Below, in pieces: positions 9,136 through 18,221 of a stretch of 64,000 nt of DNA (the stretch's first letter is position 1; every line of letters starts with the position of its first letter). The notes below the pieces were generated by a model that saw only the letters and a program-made list of their open reading frames with translations, did not search any database and was not told the DNA's origin. This stretch comes from Collimonas humicola. Its GTDB lineage: Bacteria > Pseudomonadota > Gammaproteobacteria > Burkholderiales > Burkholderiaceae_D. Made by a program: the position numbers and the translations under genes. Where the stretch lies: contig NZ_JAGQEE010000002.1 of NCBI RefSeq assembly GCF_018304945.1, forward strand, positions 248,001 to 312,000, in the 5' to 3' direction.

Positions 9136-10062
9136 ATGGCCGATCTCAGAAAATTGCCGAATCTCTCCGCCCTGCGCGCCTTTGAAGCCGCTGCCCGCAA
9201 TGACAGTTTTTCGCGCGCCGCCGAGGAAATCTATGTGACGCCGGGGGCGATCAGCCACCAGATCCGCGCCCTGGAGCAGGAATTGGGCGTGCAGTTGTTC
9301 CTGCGCCACGGCAAGCGCATCACCATCACTGAGCAAGGCCAGCGCTTCGCCGCCACCATCCGCAAATCCCTGAGTGAAATCGCGATTGCTGCCGAAACGC
9401 TGAAATTCGACGCCAAGCAAAAGCGCCTGACGATCTCGGCCCTGCCCTCGTTTGCGGCGCGCTGGCTGGCGCCGCGGCTGTGGAAATTCATCGACCTGCA
9501 TCCTGATACCGAAGTGGTGCTGCAATCGAGCAACCACCTCAATGACCTGGAGCGGGAACCGATCGATGTCGGCCTGCGCTACGGCCTGGGCAACTATCCC
9601 GGCCTGGTGGTGGAAAAACTGATGGACGATTTTTATTATCCGGTGGCCAGTCCGCACTACCGCGGCGGCAAGCTGCCGAAAACCCCGCAGGAACTGGAGC
9701 AGTGCAGTTTGCTGCGCATGGACACCGAATCTTCCTGGCTGCCCTGGTTCGAGGCGGCGGGAGTCGATCTGGTAGAGCCGAGCGGCGGGCTGCTGATCGA
9801 AGACGCTTCGATGCTGCTGCGTTCGGCTTCGGATGGCTTGGGGATAGCGCTGACGCGGCACGCGATTGCGCTGCAGGAAATTGCTTCGGGCGAGCTGGTG
9901 CGCCTGTTCGACGTCGTGGCGCGCTGCCCCTTATCCTATTATTTCGCCTGCACCAAGGAAGCGATGGACAAGCCGCAGGTGCAGGCTTTTCATCGCTGGC
10001 TGACAGCCGAGGTCCGCGCTTTCAAGGCGCAAAGCGAGTGGCCCGGGGAGCCCGAGCCCTGA
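9136..10062 (+). CDS. LysR-family regulator, GcvA-like
   Basis: The product has 308 residues. The HTH (LRAFEAAARNDSFSRAAEEIYVTPGAISHQIRALE) and the segment LGVQLFLRHGKRITITEQGQ are characteristic of the GcvA subgroup, as are the ARWLAPRL and DVGLRYG motifs in the effector domain. In this subgroup the regulator is usually divergent from its target, here the DUF2917-GST pair. The effector is unknown. Confidence 0.92.
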   Translation: MADLRKLPNLSALRAFEAAARNDSFSRAAEEIYVTPGAISHQIRALEQELGVQLFLRHGKRITITEQGQRFAATIRKSLSEIAIAAETLKFDAKQKRLTISALPSFAARWLAPRLWKFIDLHPDTEVVLQSSNHLNDLEREPIDVGLRYGLGNYPGLVVEKLMDDFYYPVASPHYRGGKLPKTPQELEQCSLLRMDTESSWLPWFEAAGVDLVEPSGGLLIEDASMLLRSASDGLGIALTRHAIALQEIASGELVRLFDVVARCPLSYYFACTKEAMDKPQVQAFHRWLTAEVRAFKAQSEWPGEPEP

Positions 10063-10074
10063 TCCAGGCTGGAT

Positions 10075-10368
10075 TTACAGCACCATCTTGACCATTGGAT
10101 GGGAAGACAAGGCGCGATACAGATTATCCAGCTGCTCACGGTGGATGGCATACACGTTGGCCGTCAGGCCGGTGTAGTTGCCCTTGGACGATGGCCGCAC
10201 TTCCAGCTTGTCGATATGGAAAGTAGGGTCATGCTGCAGCACCACGCCGACGATGGTCTCAACGAAAGCATCATGCGTCGGTCCCATGATCTTGATGGGG
10301 AACACGCTGGGATATTCGATCAGGCTTTCTGCTGGATCGATGGGCTTGGTCAGGTCGGTCATGGTCAT
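10075..10368 (-). CDS. DUF493 family protein (YbeD-like)
   Basis: The product has 97 residues with the ACT-like fold of the YbeD/DUF493 family (IEYPSVFPIKIMG near the start, YTGLTANVYAIHREQLDNLYRALSSHP near the end). The molecular function is unsettled. It lies downstream of the transaminase gene at 10525-11376. In many beta-proteobacteria the order is dat-DUF493-lipB-lipA; here three genes separate it from lipB. Confidence 0.92.
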   Translation of the reverse strand: MTMTDLTKPIDPAESLIEYPSVFPIKIMGPTHDAFVETIVGVVLQHDPTFHIDKLEVRPSSKGNYTGLTANVYAIHREQLDNLYRALSSHPMVKMVL

Positions 10369-10524
10369 TTACTCTTCAGTGATGTTGCAGACAGATAGTT
10401 AGTTTACTCTCCTGGCTTATCAGCGGCGCGGCAATCTGCAAGAACGGCTTGTGCAAATGAAAACAGGGCGGAAATATCCACCCTGCAACCATTTTGCCAA
10501 CTACCCGAAAGAAACCTGCTGCGT

Positions 10525-11376
10525 TCAGGCTGCGGCCTTGGCCTGCTGATAAGCCTCGTATAACTGCTTGTATATGGGGCCAGGAACGCCGTTTCCAATA
10601 GCCTTGCCGTCAATCGACACCACCGGCAACACTTCCTTGGTGGCCGACGACAGCAACACCTCATCGGCGCCGAATACCTCTTCGCGCGCAATCCGGCGCG
10701 CCTCGAAAGGAATGCCGCCGGCGGCGCACAGCTCCTCGATCAGGCGGTAGCGGATGCCTTCCAGGATCAGGTTGTCCTTGGGCGGGGCCATCAGCTTGCC
10801 GTGCTTGACGATCCACACATTGGACGAGGAAGCCTCGGTCAGCCAGCCGTCGCGGAACTGGATCGCCTCGACCACGCCGTGTTCGGCGGCGTTCTGCGCC
10901 GCCAATACGTTGCCCAGCAGCGAGATCGACTTGATCTCGCAATGCAGCCAGCGCTGGTCTTCCATTGCCACGCAGGGCACGCCGCTGGCGCGCAAGGCAG
11001 CGCTCGGCAGCACCAGCGGATTGGTCATGATGAACACGGTCGGCGTCAGCGGCTCCTTGGGAAAGGCATGGCCGCGCTTGGCGACGCCGCGGGTGACGTG
11101 GATGTAGACCATCTGGTCATCCGCCGGATGGGCCGCGATCACGCTGTTGATCAGCGCCATCCACTGCTCTTTGTCATGCGGATTTGGAATACTGATCTTG
11201 GCCAGGCTGCGGAACAGGCGCGCCAGGTGATGTTCGGACCGGAACAGCTTGCGGCCGTAGATGGGAACCACCTCATATACGCCGTCGCCGAAAATGAAGC
11301 CGCGGTCCAGCACCGGGATGCGCGCTTCGGACAGCGGAGTCATGCTGCCATTGAGATAGACCAGCGGATCTTGCAT
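10525..11376 (-). CDS. dat: D-amino-acid transaminase (D-alanine aminotransferase)
   Basis: The product has 283 residues of fold-type IV PLP aminotransferase. Conserved pieces are RGFIFGDGVYEVVPIY near residue 25, the PLP lysine Lys149 (HCEIKSISLLGNVLAAQ), and the C-terminal SSATKEVLPVVSIDGKAIG. These match Dat rather than IlvE. The ATG at 11376 has AGGAATCCGATC upstream; the longer frame to 11610 runs into the tag gene region and was rejected. It supplies or recycles D-alanine and D-glutamate for peptidoglycan, or degrades D-amino acids together with dadA and alr at 45944-48406. Confidence 0.93.
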   Translation of the reverse strand: MQDPLVYLNGSMTPLSEARIPVLDRGFIFGDGVYEVVPIYGRKLFRSEHHLARLFRSLAKISIPNPHDKEQWMALINSVIAAHPADDQMVYIHVTRGVAKRGHAFPKEPLTPTVFIMTNPLVLPSAALRASGVPCVAMEDQRWLHCEIKSISLLGNVLAAQNAAEHGVVEAIQFRDGWLTEASSSNVWIVKHGKLMAPPKDNLILEGIRYRLIEELCAAGGIPFEARRIAREEVFGADEVLLSSATKEVLPVVSIDGKAIGNGVPGPIYKQLYEAYQQAKAAA

Positions 11377-11566
11377 GATCGGATTCCTGAAAAAGTAGAG
11401 AAATCCATTCTGGCACAGCGATGAGCCGCAGGGTATGCAAAAAAAGTATGCGCAGGTGCGCCGGAACCGCCCGCACACGCCTGCCGCCGCAACAGATGAT
11501 TTTGTGCGGTAGCATGTGCGTAATTCAACTTCCGGGAAGCCTCGGCGTTTCCCCTGCCCGCCCGCC

Positions 11567-12145
11567 ATGACCAAGCCCCTTACCCGTTGCGCCTGGGCCA
11601 ATCCGGCCAATCCGCGCTATCTGGCCTACCACGATGAGGAATGGGGCCAGCCCTGCCACGACGAAGTGCGCCTGTTCGAAATGCTGAACCTGGAAGGGGC
11701 GCAGGCCGGCCTCAGCTGGGAAACCATCCTCAACAAGCGCGAGAACTACTGGCGCGCGTTCGACGGCTGGAACGCCAAGAAGATCGCCCGCTACGACGAG
11801 GACAAGGTCGCCTCGCTGCTGGCCGACGCCGGCATCGTCCGCAACCGCCTCAAGGTAGCAGCCGCCATCAGCAACGCCCAGGCCTATCTGCGCCTGCAGA
11901 CGGAACTGGGTGGGCTGGACGCCTATCTGTGGGCCTTCGTTGACGGCGCGCCGATCCAGAACCAATGGACATTACTGAGCGGCAACCCCGCCAAAACACC
12001 TTTATCGGACCGGATTTCCAAGGATCTGGCCAAGCGCGGCTTCAAATTCGTCGGTTCCACCATCATTTACGCCTACATGCAGGCGATCGGCATGGTCAAC
12101 GACCACTGCGTCGAGTGCTTCCGCCACCATGCGGTAAAGGAGTAA
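11567..12145 (+). CDS. tag: DNA-3-methyladenine glycosylase I
   Basis: The product has 192 residues. The zinc-binding residues are recognisable: Cys8 (RCAWAN), His22 (YHDEEWG), His180 and Cys184 (DHCVECFRH). The base-pocket segment LNLEGAQAGLSWETILNKRENY is also conserved. It removes 3-methyladenine from alkylated DNA. The ATG at 11567 starts the conserved MTKPLTRCAW; an upstream in-frame ATG at 11516 adds no conserved sequence. Confidence 0.95.
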   Translation: MTKPLTRCAWANPANPRYLAYHDEEWGQPCHDEVRLFEMLNLEGAQAGLSWETILNKRENYWRAFDGWNAKKIARYDEDKVASLLADAGIVRNRLKVAAAISNAQAYLRLQTELGGLDAYLWAFVDGAPIQNQWTLLSGNPAKTPLSDRISKDLAKRGFKFVGSTIIYAYMQAIGMVNDHCVECFRHHAVKE

Positions 12146-12421
12146 TTGTGCGCTGAGGCGGTTGCGGGCCGTCACACAAGGCATCAGCGCGCCGTTCCGC
12201 GATGCCTGAGGGGTTGTGCTGCTGTTATTGCCATGACAGCAGCCCTGCCGTCCCATCTCGCCTACGCTCACATCCCAGGTGAGATGCATCGGCGTTTGCT
12301 GCAGGCGTATGCCAAGTTGAACGCGGCTAAACAAGCAGCGTAAACGACAGCCGGGCGACGATTTGGATACCCGGATCGCCGCCCTCTTCCCGTTCCCGCA
12401 CCATTCTGCTACATTCCCGCC

Positions 12422-13138
12422 ATGCCTAAACTGACCTTAGACCGGATCCTGCAATCGCAAGGCTTCGGCAGCCGAAAATATTGCCGTGAGTTAATCGAAG
12501 ATGGCGAAGTCGCCATCAACGGCACAGTCGTGACCGACTATAAATCCACGCCCGACACCGACGGCCTGGCGTTCACCCTGTTTGAAGAAGAATGGACCTA
12601 TCGCGAGCACGTCTACATCGTGCTCAACAAACCCAGCGACATCGAGTGCTCGCGCAAGCCCAGCCACCATCCCGGCGTGCTGAGCATCCTGCCGGAGCAA
12701 TTCAGCTGGCGCGACGTGCAGCCGGTCGGCCGCCTCGATCACGACACCACCGGCCTGCTGCTGATGTCGGACGACGGCAGCTTCATCCATGCCCAGTCGT
12801 CGCCCAAGCGCCACGTGCCCAAGCTGTACGTCGCCACCACGCATGAACCGGTGACCGAGGAACTGGTGCAAAGCCTGCTGGCCGGCGTCAAACTGCACGA
12901 TGAGCCGCAAGCCCTGGCGGCCGTCAGCTGCCGCATGCTGGGTACGCATGAAATCGAGATCGTGCTGGAACAGGGCAAATACCATCAGGTCAAGCGCATG
13001 CTGGTCGCCGCCGGCAACCATTGCACTGCCTTGCGCCGCACCGCCATCGGCGGCCTGACGCTGGAGGCGCTGGAACTGGAAATAGGGGAATGGTGCTATC
13101 TGGAGCCGGAACACCTGGCCTTGCTGGCGCCAGCCTGA
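12422..13138 (+). CDS. rsuA: 16S rRNA pseudouridine synthase, RsuA family
   Basis: The product has 238 residues. An N-terminal S4 RNA-binding domain (LDRILQSQGFGSRKYCRELIEDGEVAING) is followed by the RluA/RsuA catalytic domain with catalytic Asp106 in GRLDHDTTGLLL. KYHQVKRMLVAAGNHCTALRRTAIGGL is the conserved C-terminal motif. RsuA modifies U516 of 16S rRNA. Exact specificity within the RsuA/RluB/RluE/RluF group is inferred from length and lack of extra domains. Confidence 0.9.
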   Translation: MPKLTLDRILQSQGFGSRKYCRELIEDGEVAINGTVVTDYKSTPDTDGLAFTLFEEEWTYREHVYIVLNKPSDIECSRKPSHHPGVLSILPEQFSWRDVQPVGRLDHDTTGLLLMSDDGSFIHAQSSPKRHVPKLYVATTHEPVTEELVQSLLAGVKLHDEPQALAAVSCRMLGTHEIEIVLEQGKYHQVKRMLVAAGNHCTALRRTAIGGLTLEALELEIGEWCYLEPEHLALLAPA

Positions 13139-13147
13139 GGCGTAAAA

Positions 13148-13175
13148 AAAGCGCAGGGCCTATGCCTTGCGCTTT
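13148..13175. terminator. Bidirectional terminator between rsuA and argB
   Basis: Arms AAAGCGCAGGGC (13148-13159) and GCCTTGCGCTTT (13164-13175) pair with one mismatch around a 4-nt loop. Leftward the stem is followed by seven T on the transcript strand. The genes on both sides converge here. Confidence 0.8.
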
Positions 13176-13199
13176 CCTGTTTCCGGCTGTTGCCGCAGC

Positions 13200-14102
13200 T
13201 TAGTGCGAGCGGATCATCGTACCGAAAGCCTGTTCGGTCAACACTTCCAGCAGCAGCGAGTGCTCGATGCGGCCATCGATGATGTGCACGGTGTTGACGC
13301 CCGACTTGGCCGCATCCAGGGCCGACGAAATCTTCGGCAGCATGCCGCCGGAGATGGTGCCGTCCTTGAACATCTCGTCGATTTCACGTGCCGACAAGTC
13401 AGTCACCAGATTGCCTTGTTTGTCTTGCACACCAGCAATATTGGTCATCATGATCAGCTTTTCCGCGTGCAGGATTTCAGCGATCTTGCCGGCCACGACG
13501 TCGGCATTGATGTTGTAGGCCTGGCCGTCGGCGCCGAAGCCGATCGGCGAAATGATCGGGATGAAGGCGTCGTCCTGCAGGGCCTTGACCACCGCAGGAT
13601 TGATCGCTTCGATTTCGCCGACAAAGCCGATATCGAGGAATTCGCCCGGATGTTCGCGGTCCGGCATGCGGTATTTGCGGGCGCGGATCAGGCCGCCGTC
13701 CTTGCCGGTCAGGCCGACTGCCTGGCCGCCGTAGTGGTTGATCAGCATCACGATATCCTGCTGCACTTCGCCGCCCAGCACCCACTCCACCACTTCCATG
13801 GTTTCTTCGTCGGTGATCCGCATGCCTTGCACGAAAGTGCCCTGCTTGCCGATTTTCTTCAGCGCGTTGTCGATCTGCGGGCCGCCGCCGTGCACCACCA
13901 CCGGATTCATGCCGACCAGTTTCAGCAAGATGACGTCGCGCGCGAAGCCGTGCTTCAGGCGTTCTTCGGTCATGGCGTTGCCGCCGTATTTGACGACGAT
14001 GGTTTTCCCGTGGAATTGACGGATGTACGGTAACGCCTCGGCCAGAATTTCAGCTTTGATTCCTGGGGCAACGTTGGCAAGATCGTTGGTCAAATCGGCC
14101 AT
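13200..14102 (-). CDS. argB: Acetylglutamate kinase
   Basis: The product has 300 residues and performs the second step of arginine synthesis. Amino-acid kinase fold motifs are KYGGNAM near residue 40, [10 protein letters not shown], and the ATP-binding [29 protein letters not shown] end. The ATG at 14102 starts [20 protein letters not shown], the usual N-terminus in Burkholderiales; an in-frame ATG at 14174 gives an unconserved extension. It stands alone, convergent with rsuA. Confidence 0.96.
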   Translation of the reverse strand: MADLTNDLANVAPGIKAEILAEALPYIRQFHGKTIVVKYGGNAMTEERLKHGFARDVILLKLVGMNPVVVHGGGPQIDNALKKIGKQGTFVQGMRITDEETMEVVEWVLGGEVQQDIVMLINHYGGQAVGLTGKDGGLIRARKYRMPDREHPGEFLDIGFVGEIEAINPAVVKALQDDAFIPIISPIGFGADGQAYNINADVVAGKIAEILHAEKLIMMTNIAGVQDKQGNLVTDLSAREIDEMFKDGTISGGMLPKISSALDAAKSGVNTVHIIDGRIEHSLLLEVLTEQAFGTMIRSH

Positions 14103-14413
14103 GAACAGTCCTACAAGAGATTTCCGGACAGCTGCCCGAGGAAGAATCGCGACCCGGCGAGCGCCGGCGGCCAACGATTCTTCTGGAACCTGGGACAGCT
14201 TGTCAGAAGAGAATAAAAGGGTGCAAAGACTGCAACTCGGGGGAGTTAAAAATCGCTGCGCGATGAATCAGCGAGATTTTACATTGAAATGCCTTGGCTT
14301 AGGTATGACAAGCGTGCGATGTGTTGCGTAGATATACCACGGCGGCCAAGATGGTTATCATGATGCTCGGGGCCTTCCCGACTTACTGCCCGCCTGAACA
14401 AAGGATAGCCGAA
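14103..14413. other. Intergenic region, divergent argB / CWC gene
   Basis: This 311-nt gap lies between the argB start and the small CWC gene. I see no convincing gene, no strong hairpin and no tract repeat in it. It presumably carries both promoters. Confidence 0.5.
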
Positions 14414-14611
14414 ATGGCGCAATGCCCGTCTTGCCAGCAAGCGTTTTTCTGCGGCGCCGGCCAGCATCCGGACCAGCCCTGCTGGTGCAGCGGGCTGCCG
14501 CCGCTGGCCGGCGCCAGCCTGGCCGCTACCGCCAAGTGCTACTGCCCGGCCTGCCTGGAGCGCTTGCTGCAGGCGCAGGCCGCAACAACCGCTCAGAACC
14601 CCTCGCCTTGA
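14414..14611 (+). CDS. Cysteine-rich CWC family protein
   Basis: The product has 65 residues. Cysteine pairs are CPSC at the N-terminus, FFCGAG, CWC (the name-giving motif, in QPCWCSGLPPL) and CYCPAC near the end, suggesting one or two zinc sites. The function is unknown. The ATG at 14414 has AAGGATAGCCGAA upstream. The open frame begins at 14321, but the conserved family starts at MAQCPSC. Confidence 0.85.
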   Translation: MAQCPSCQQAFFCGAGQHPDQPCWCSGLPPLAGASLAATAKCYCPACLERLLQAQAATTAQNPSP

Positions 14612-14614
14612 CGA

Positions 14615-15301
14615 TCAAGGACAGCCGCGTACTTCCTGTGCGGGAAAATCGGTCTTGATCTTGTCGAACGCCAGCCTGGCGTCGCCGCCCATGTCGCGCA
14701 GCTGGAACGCGACCTTGCTGGAGCTGACGCTGCGGGTGCCGACCTTGGCGCCGCTCAGGCCGCGCTTGGCCAGGCTGGCGACCTGCTTCTGCGCCGCCTC
14801 TTCGGTCTTGAAGATGCCGAGCGAGATGCCGTAGCGCAGCGCGCTGGAATCCTGGATCACGAAAAAATCGCTGATGCCGAGGCGCCGCACTTCATCGGCC
14901 TTCTTGTCGGCCGCTTCCTTGCTGCCGAGCGAAGGCAGATAGACCATATGGCTGGCGACTTCCTGGATTTCCCGGCGCACGAACTTCAGGGTCGGCGTGC
15001 GTTCCGCCAGCTGGCTGGAAAAACGGCGCGCTTCGGAAGCGTTGAAATTGCCGATCTCGGTGCAAGCCACCGGCGCCAGGTCAGCCGCCGACGGCGCGCT
15101 CGCGGCCGCTGCGGCTGCCGGCGCCGCAGCCGCGGCAGGCGCGCCATCGCTGGCGACCAGCTTGATCTTGTCCGCCTGCAATTGCTTGCCGATGCGGGCC
15201 GGCTCCCGGCCATCGCTGTAGAACGCGCCCAGATAGCCCTTTTGCATGGCAAACAGGGTGGCGTTCGCCAGTAACAGCAGCCAAAAGAATAGTTTCAACA
15301 T
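14615..15301 (-). CDS. SPOR domain-containing inner-membrane protein
   Basis: The product has 228 residues. A single N-terminal transmembrane helix (LKLFFWLLLLANATLFAMQ) is followed by an Ala-rich linker (residues ~50-75). A C-terminal SPOR-type repeat region (YLPSLGSKEAADKKADEVRRLG, then YGISLGIFKTEEAAQKQVASL) follows. SPOR domains bind denuded glycan strands at the septum. It starts 3 nt after coaX stops and is therefore the last gene of birA-coaX-SPOR. Confidence 0.85.
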   Translation of the reverse strand: MLKLFFWLLLLANATLFAMQKGYLGAFYSDGREPARIGKQLQADKIKLVASDGAPAAAAAPAAAAAASAPSAADLAPVACTEIGNFNASEARRFSSQLAERTPTLKFVRREIQEVASHMVYLPSLGSKEAADKKADEVRRLGISDFFVIQDSSALRYGISLGIFKTEEAAQKQVASLAKRGLSGAKVGTRSVSSSKVAFQLRDMGGDARLAFDKIKTDFPAQEVRGCP

Positions 15302-15304
15302 GTT

Positions 15305-16066
15305 TTAAATAGTCGCCGCAGCAGTTTGTAGACCGATCAATACCAGATTATCAACCGTTTCATGCCGGATGGACAGGTAGGGCGCAATCAGCGCCGCCGA
15401 GCCGCCCGCCACGATGCAGCGTACCGCCGCCCCCGCAGCCTGCTGCCCGAGCAGGGCAAAGCCGCGTTCGATCGCTCCGACCTGCGCGTTGATGCAACCG
15501 CTGATGATAGCGCCATCCGTGTTGTCTGCAAACTGCGTGTCGACTTGCACGTGGTCGGTGATATGCGGCAGTTTCGCAGTGCTGCGCGCCAGCGAGGTCG
15601 CCATCAGCCCCAGTCCCGGCAGGATCATGCCGCCGCTGAACACGCCGTCGGCCGTAACTGCGTCGATCGTGGTCGCCGTGCCGCAGGTGGCGACCAGCAA
15701 GGTCTCCTGCGGAAACAGCTGCTGCGCCCCCAGCGCCGCGGCGAAACGGTCGCAACCGAGCTGGGCCGGATCGCGATAGCCGTTGCGCAAGCCCGCCAGC
15801 TGCGGCGGCGAGGCAAACCAGCTGGGGCGCAAGGCGGCGCCGAACACGATCTCCAGCATGGTCTGCAGGCGTTCCTGCATGTGTTCGCCAGCCACATTCG
15901 AGATCAGGATGCGCGCCACCGTCTGCTTGCGCCAGCGTTCGCTCAGCATGGACAGCTCCGACAGCGCCGCCGAGCCGCTCTCCTGCCAGACGCCCGGCGC
16001 CGCCCCGGCCGCCGCCAGCGCCCATTTGATGCGGGTATTGCCGACATCGATCAATAGCATGGCCAC
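15305..16066 (-). CDS. coaX: Type III pantothenate kinase
   Basis: The product has 253 residues with an ASKHA-type fold. The phosphate-1 motif is LLIDVGNTRIKWAL at the N-terminus. GTATTIDAV and SGGMILPGLGLMATSL are typical of CoaX. It phosphorylates pantothenate in the first committed step of coenzyme A synthesis. It begins 3 nt after birA ends. Confidence 0.95.
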   Translation of the reverse strand: MAMLLIDVGNTRIKWALAAAGAAPGVWQESGSAALSELSMLSERWRKQTVARILISNVAGEHMQERLQTMLEIVFGAALRPSWFASPPQLAGLRNGYRDPAQLGCDRFAAALGAQQLFPQETLLVATCGTATTIDAVTADGVFSGGMILPGLGLMATSLARSTAKLPHITDHVQVDTQFADNTDGAIISGCINAQVGAIERGFALLGQQAAGAAVRCIVAGGSAALIAPYLSIRHETVDNLVLIGLQTAAATI

Positions 16067-16069
16067 GGC

Positions 16070-16900
16070 TCAGCCCTCCTTCACGCGCAATGAAATATCG
16101 CCGGCCATGATGGCCAGCGGACTGACGCCGCCATCCGGTTGCAGCATCAGGCGGCCGATCTGGTCGATGCCGAGCGCGCGGCCTTCGTGCAGCACCTTGC
16201 CCTGGTCCAGGATCAGCACTTGTTGGCCGGCAAACGCATGCAGCCGGTTCCAGCGCTCGACGAAGGCAGGTAAGCCCAGGCTTTCGAATTGCCGCATGCT
16301 TTGCGCCAGCGCGCTCAATAAAGACGCCAGCAGCAGGTCGCGGTCCTGCGCGGCCGCGGCCGGCAGGCTGGCGGCGCGCTGGCCGATCTGCTCCTGCAGC
16401 CGTTCCGATACGCTGAGATTGATGCCGATGCCGATCACCGCCCACACCTGCTGGTCGGGCGCGGTCGCGGTTTCGATCAGGATGCCGGCCAGCTTGCGGC
16501 CGCCCTGCAGCACGTCGTTAGGCCATTTCAGCTGCACCGCGACGCCGAAATCGGCCAGCGTCTCGGCAATCGCCACGCCCACCGCCAGCGGCAAGCCGAC
16601 CAGCGCGTGCAGCGGCGCGGCGAACGGCCAGGCCAGCGAAAACGTCAGCGCTGCCGCCGGCGCCGTCAGCCAGGCGCGGCCGGCGCGGCCGCGGCCGGCG
16701 GTTTGAGTTTCCGCCGCCAGCAAAGTCGCTGCGCCGAGGCTGCCCTGGGCGATCCGCGCCAGCAAGTCGGCATTGGTGGAACCGGTCTCGGCCACCACTT
16801 CGATCCGGCAATGCTCGGCGTGATGGCCGGCAAAGGCAGCGATGCGGGCGGACGACAAATGGCCCGTGGAAGATGTTGGTGCAATAGTTTGTACAGTCAT
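16070..16900 (-). CDS. birA: Biotin--[acetyl-CoA-carboxylase] ligase
   Basis: The product has 276 residues. The biotinyl-AMP binding loop GRGRAGRAW is at 69-77. LKWPNDVL and GRKLAGILIE are the next catalytic motifs, and the C-terminal beta-barrel domain is present. It lacks the N-terminal HTH of E. coli BirA, so it is a monofunctional ligase without repressor role. The ATG at 16900 gives the MTVQTIAP start; an alternative ATG lies 9 nt upstream. It is the first gene of the birA-coaX-SPOR operon, divergent from the mla operon. Confidence 0.94.
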   Translation of the reverse strand: MTVQTIAPTSSTGHLSSARIAAFAGHHAEHCRIEVVAETGSTNADLLARIAQGSLGAATLLAAETQTAGRGRAGRAWLTAPAAALTFSLAWPFAAPLHALVGLPLAVGVAIAETLADFGVAVQLKWPNDVLQGGRKLAGILIETATAPDQQVWAVIGIGINLSVSERLQEQIGQRAASLPAAAAQDRDLLLASLLSALAQSMRQFESLGLPAFVERWNRLHAFAGQQVLILDQGKVLHEGRALGIDQIGRLMLQPDGGVSPLAIMAGDISLRVKEG

Positions 16901-17096
16901 GCCGCGCATTGTAGCGGGAGTTATGGCGGAGTGCGGCCTGCAACGCACGGTCCAGCTATGGAAAACATGGCGACGACCGCTTTCAGCAGGCATTTTCATT
17001 TCATATCAGACAACTTGCTCTTCCCATTACACTTTCCCTACAAGTTTTATCACTACTGCAATAGTGCTAAGTACGATTCTCCCTTAAACTGGTGCG

Positions 17097-18221
17097 ATGC
17101 CGAATCCCGATTCCTCCACGCCCGTTCTCGACGTTACAGATGGCAGCCTGGTCGCCGCGCGCGGCAACTGGCAGGTGCACGCCCTGACCCGGCCGGGCGT
17201 GATCCAGGCCATCCAGGCCAAGCTGAAAGGCCTGAGCCGGCAATCGGCCGCACTGCGCTGGGATCTGTCGCAAGTCGGCACGCTTGACCATATCGGCGCC
17301 CAGCTGCTGTGGAATGCCTGGGGCAAGCAGCGGCCGCAGCAACTGACGGTGGCGCCGCAGCACCGCGACTTCTTCCAGCGCCTGGCCGATGCCGGCCCCT
17401 TGCAGCTGCCGCCCAGGCCGCCGCGGCGGCGCCTGTTCAATATCATCTACGACATGGGCAGCGACACGCTCGGCCACATGGCCGGCTTCATCACCTTGCT
17501 GGGACAGCTGGTGCTGGATTTCCTGCGCATGCTGCAAGTGCCGCAGCGCGCGCCATGGAAAGAAATTTCCGCCAATATCTATCATGTCGGCTACCAGGCG
17601 CTCGGCATCACCGCGCTGGTCGGCTTCCTGATCGGCGTCGTGCTGTCTTTCCTGTCGGCGCAGCAGCTGCATACCTTCGGCGGCGATATCTACCTGGTCA
17701 ACATCCTCGGCATGAGCATCATCCGCGAACTCGGGCCGCTATTGGCCGCGATCCTGGTGGCCGGCCGCTCGGGCTCGGCGATCACCGCCCAGCTGGGCGT
17801 GATGCGGGTCACGGAAGAACTGGACGCCATGCTGGTGATGGGCCTGCCGCACGGCTTCCGCCTGATCCTGCCGCGCGTGCTGGCCCTGCTGGTGGCGATG
17901 CCCCTGCTGGTGATCTGGACCGACGCTATCGCCTTGCTGGGCGGGATGACGGCGGCGCAATTGCAGCTGGGCCTGTCGCCGACCTATTTCCTGCAGCAGC
18001 TGCCGAATGCGGTGCCGCTGCCGAACTATCTGATCGGCCTTGGCAAAGGTGCGGTATTCGGCGGCCTGATTGCGATGGTGGCCTGCTATTTCGGCCTGCG
18101 CATCGAGCCCAATACCGAAAGCCTGGGCCATGGCACCACCACCTCGGTGGTGACCGCGATCACCATCGTGATCGTCGCCGACGCCATTTTCGCCATCATT
18201 TTCAGCGGCGTGGGGTTCTGA
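17097..18221 (+). CDS. mlaE: ABC transporter permease MlaE with N-terminal STAS-like domain
   Basis: The product has 374 residues. The first ~100 form a STAS-like soluble domain (LRWDLSQVGTLDHIGAQLLWNAWG). The rest is the MlaE permease, with about five or six membrane segments and the signature LVNILGMSIIRELGPLLAAILVAGRSGSAITAQLGVMRVTEELDA. In this system phospholipids are moved between the outer and inner membranes. The stop overlaps the ATPase start by one base (TGATG). Confidence 0.93.
   Translation: MPNPDSSTPVLDVTDGSLVAARGNWQVHALTRPGVIQAIQAKLKGLSRQSAALRWDLSQVGTLDHIGAQLLWNAWGKQRPQQLTVAPQHRDFFQRLADAGPLQLPPRPPRRRLFNIIYDMGSDTLGHMAGFITLLGQLVLDFLRMLQVPQRAPWKEISANIYHVGYQALGITALVGFLIGVVLSFLSAQQLHTFGGDIYLVNILGMSIIRELGPLLAAILVAGRSGSAITAQLGVMRVTEELDAMLVMGLPHGFRLILPRVLALLVAMPLLVIWTDAIALLGGMTAAQLQLGLSPTYFLQQLPNAVPLPNYLIGLGKGAVFGGLIAMVACYFGLRIEPNTESLGHGTTTSVVTAITIVIVADAIFAIIFSGVGF

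Noticed and set aside
12179-12207. Hairpin AGGCATC...GATGCCT after tag
   Set aside because: A 15-nt loop, short arms and no T run; not a credible terminator.
12146-12343. 65-codon rightward frame after tag, starting with TTG behind AAAGGAG
   Set aside because: The spacing to the TTG is too short, the composition is not protein-like, and no motif is visible. It may be chance in GC-rich DNA.
13167-14033. 288-codon rightward frame opposite argB
   Set aside because: Shadow of argB; argB has full family motifs on the other strand.
17309-18220. Upstream extension of the MlaF frame
   Set aside because: The frame is open inside mlaE, but the sequence is Ala/Arg/Gly-rich shadow and the ABC domain begins at the ATG 18221.
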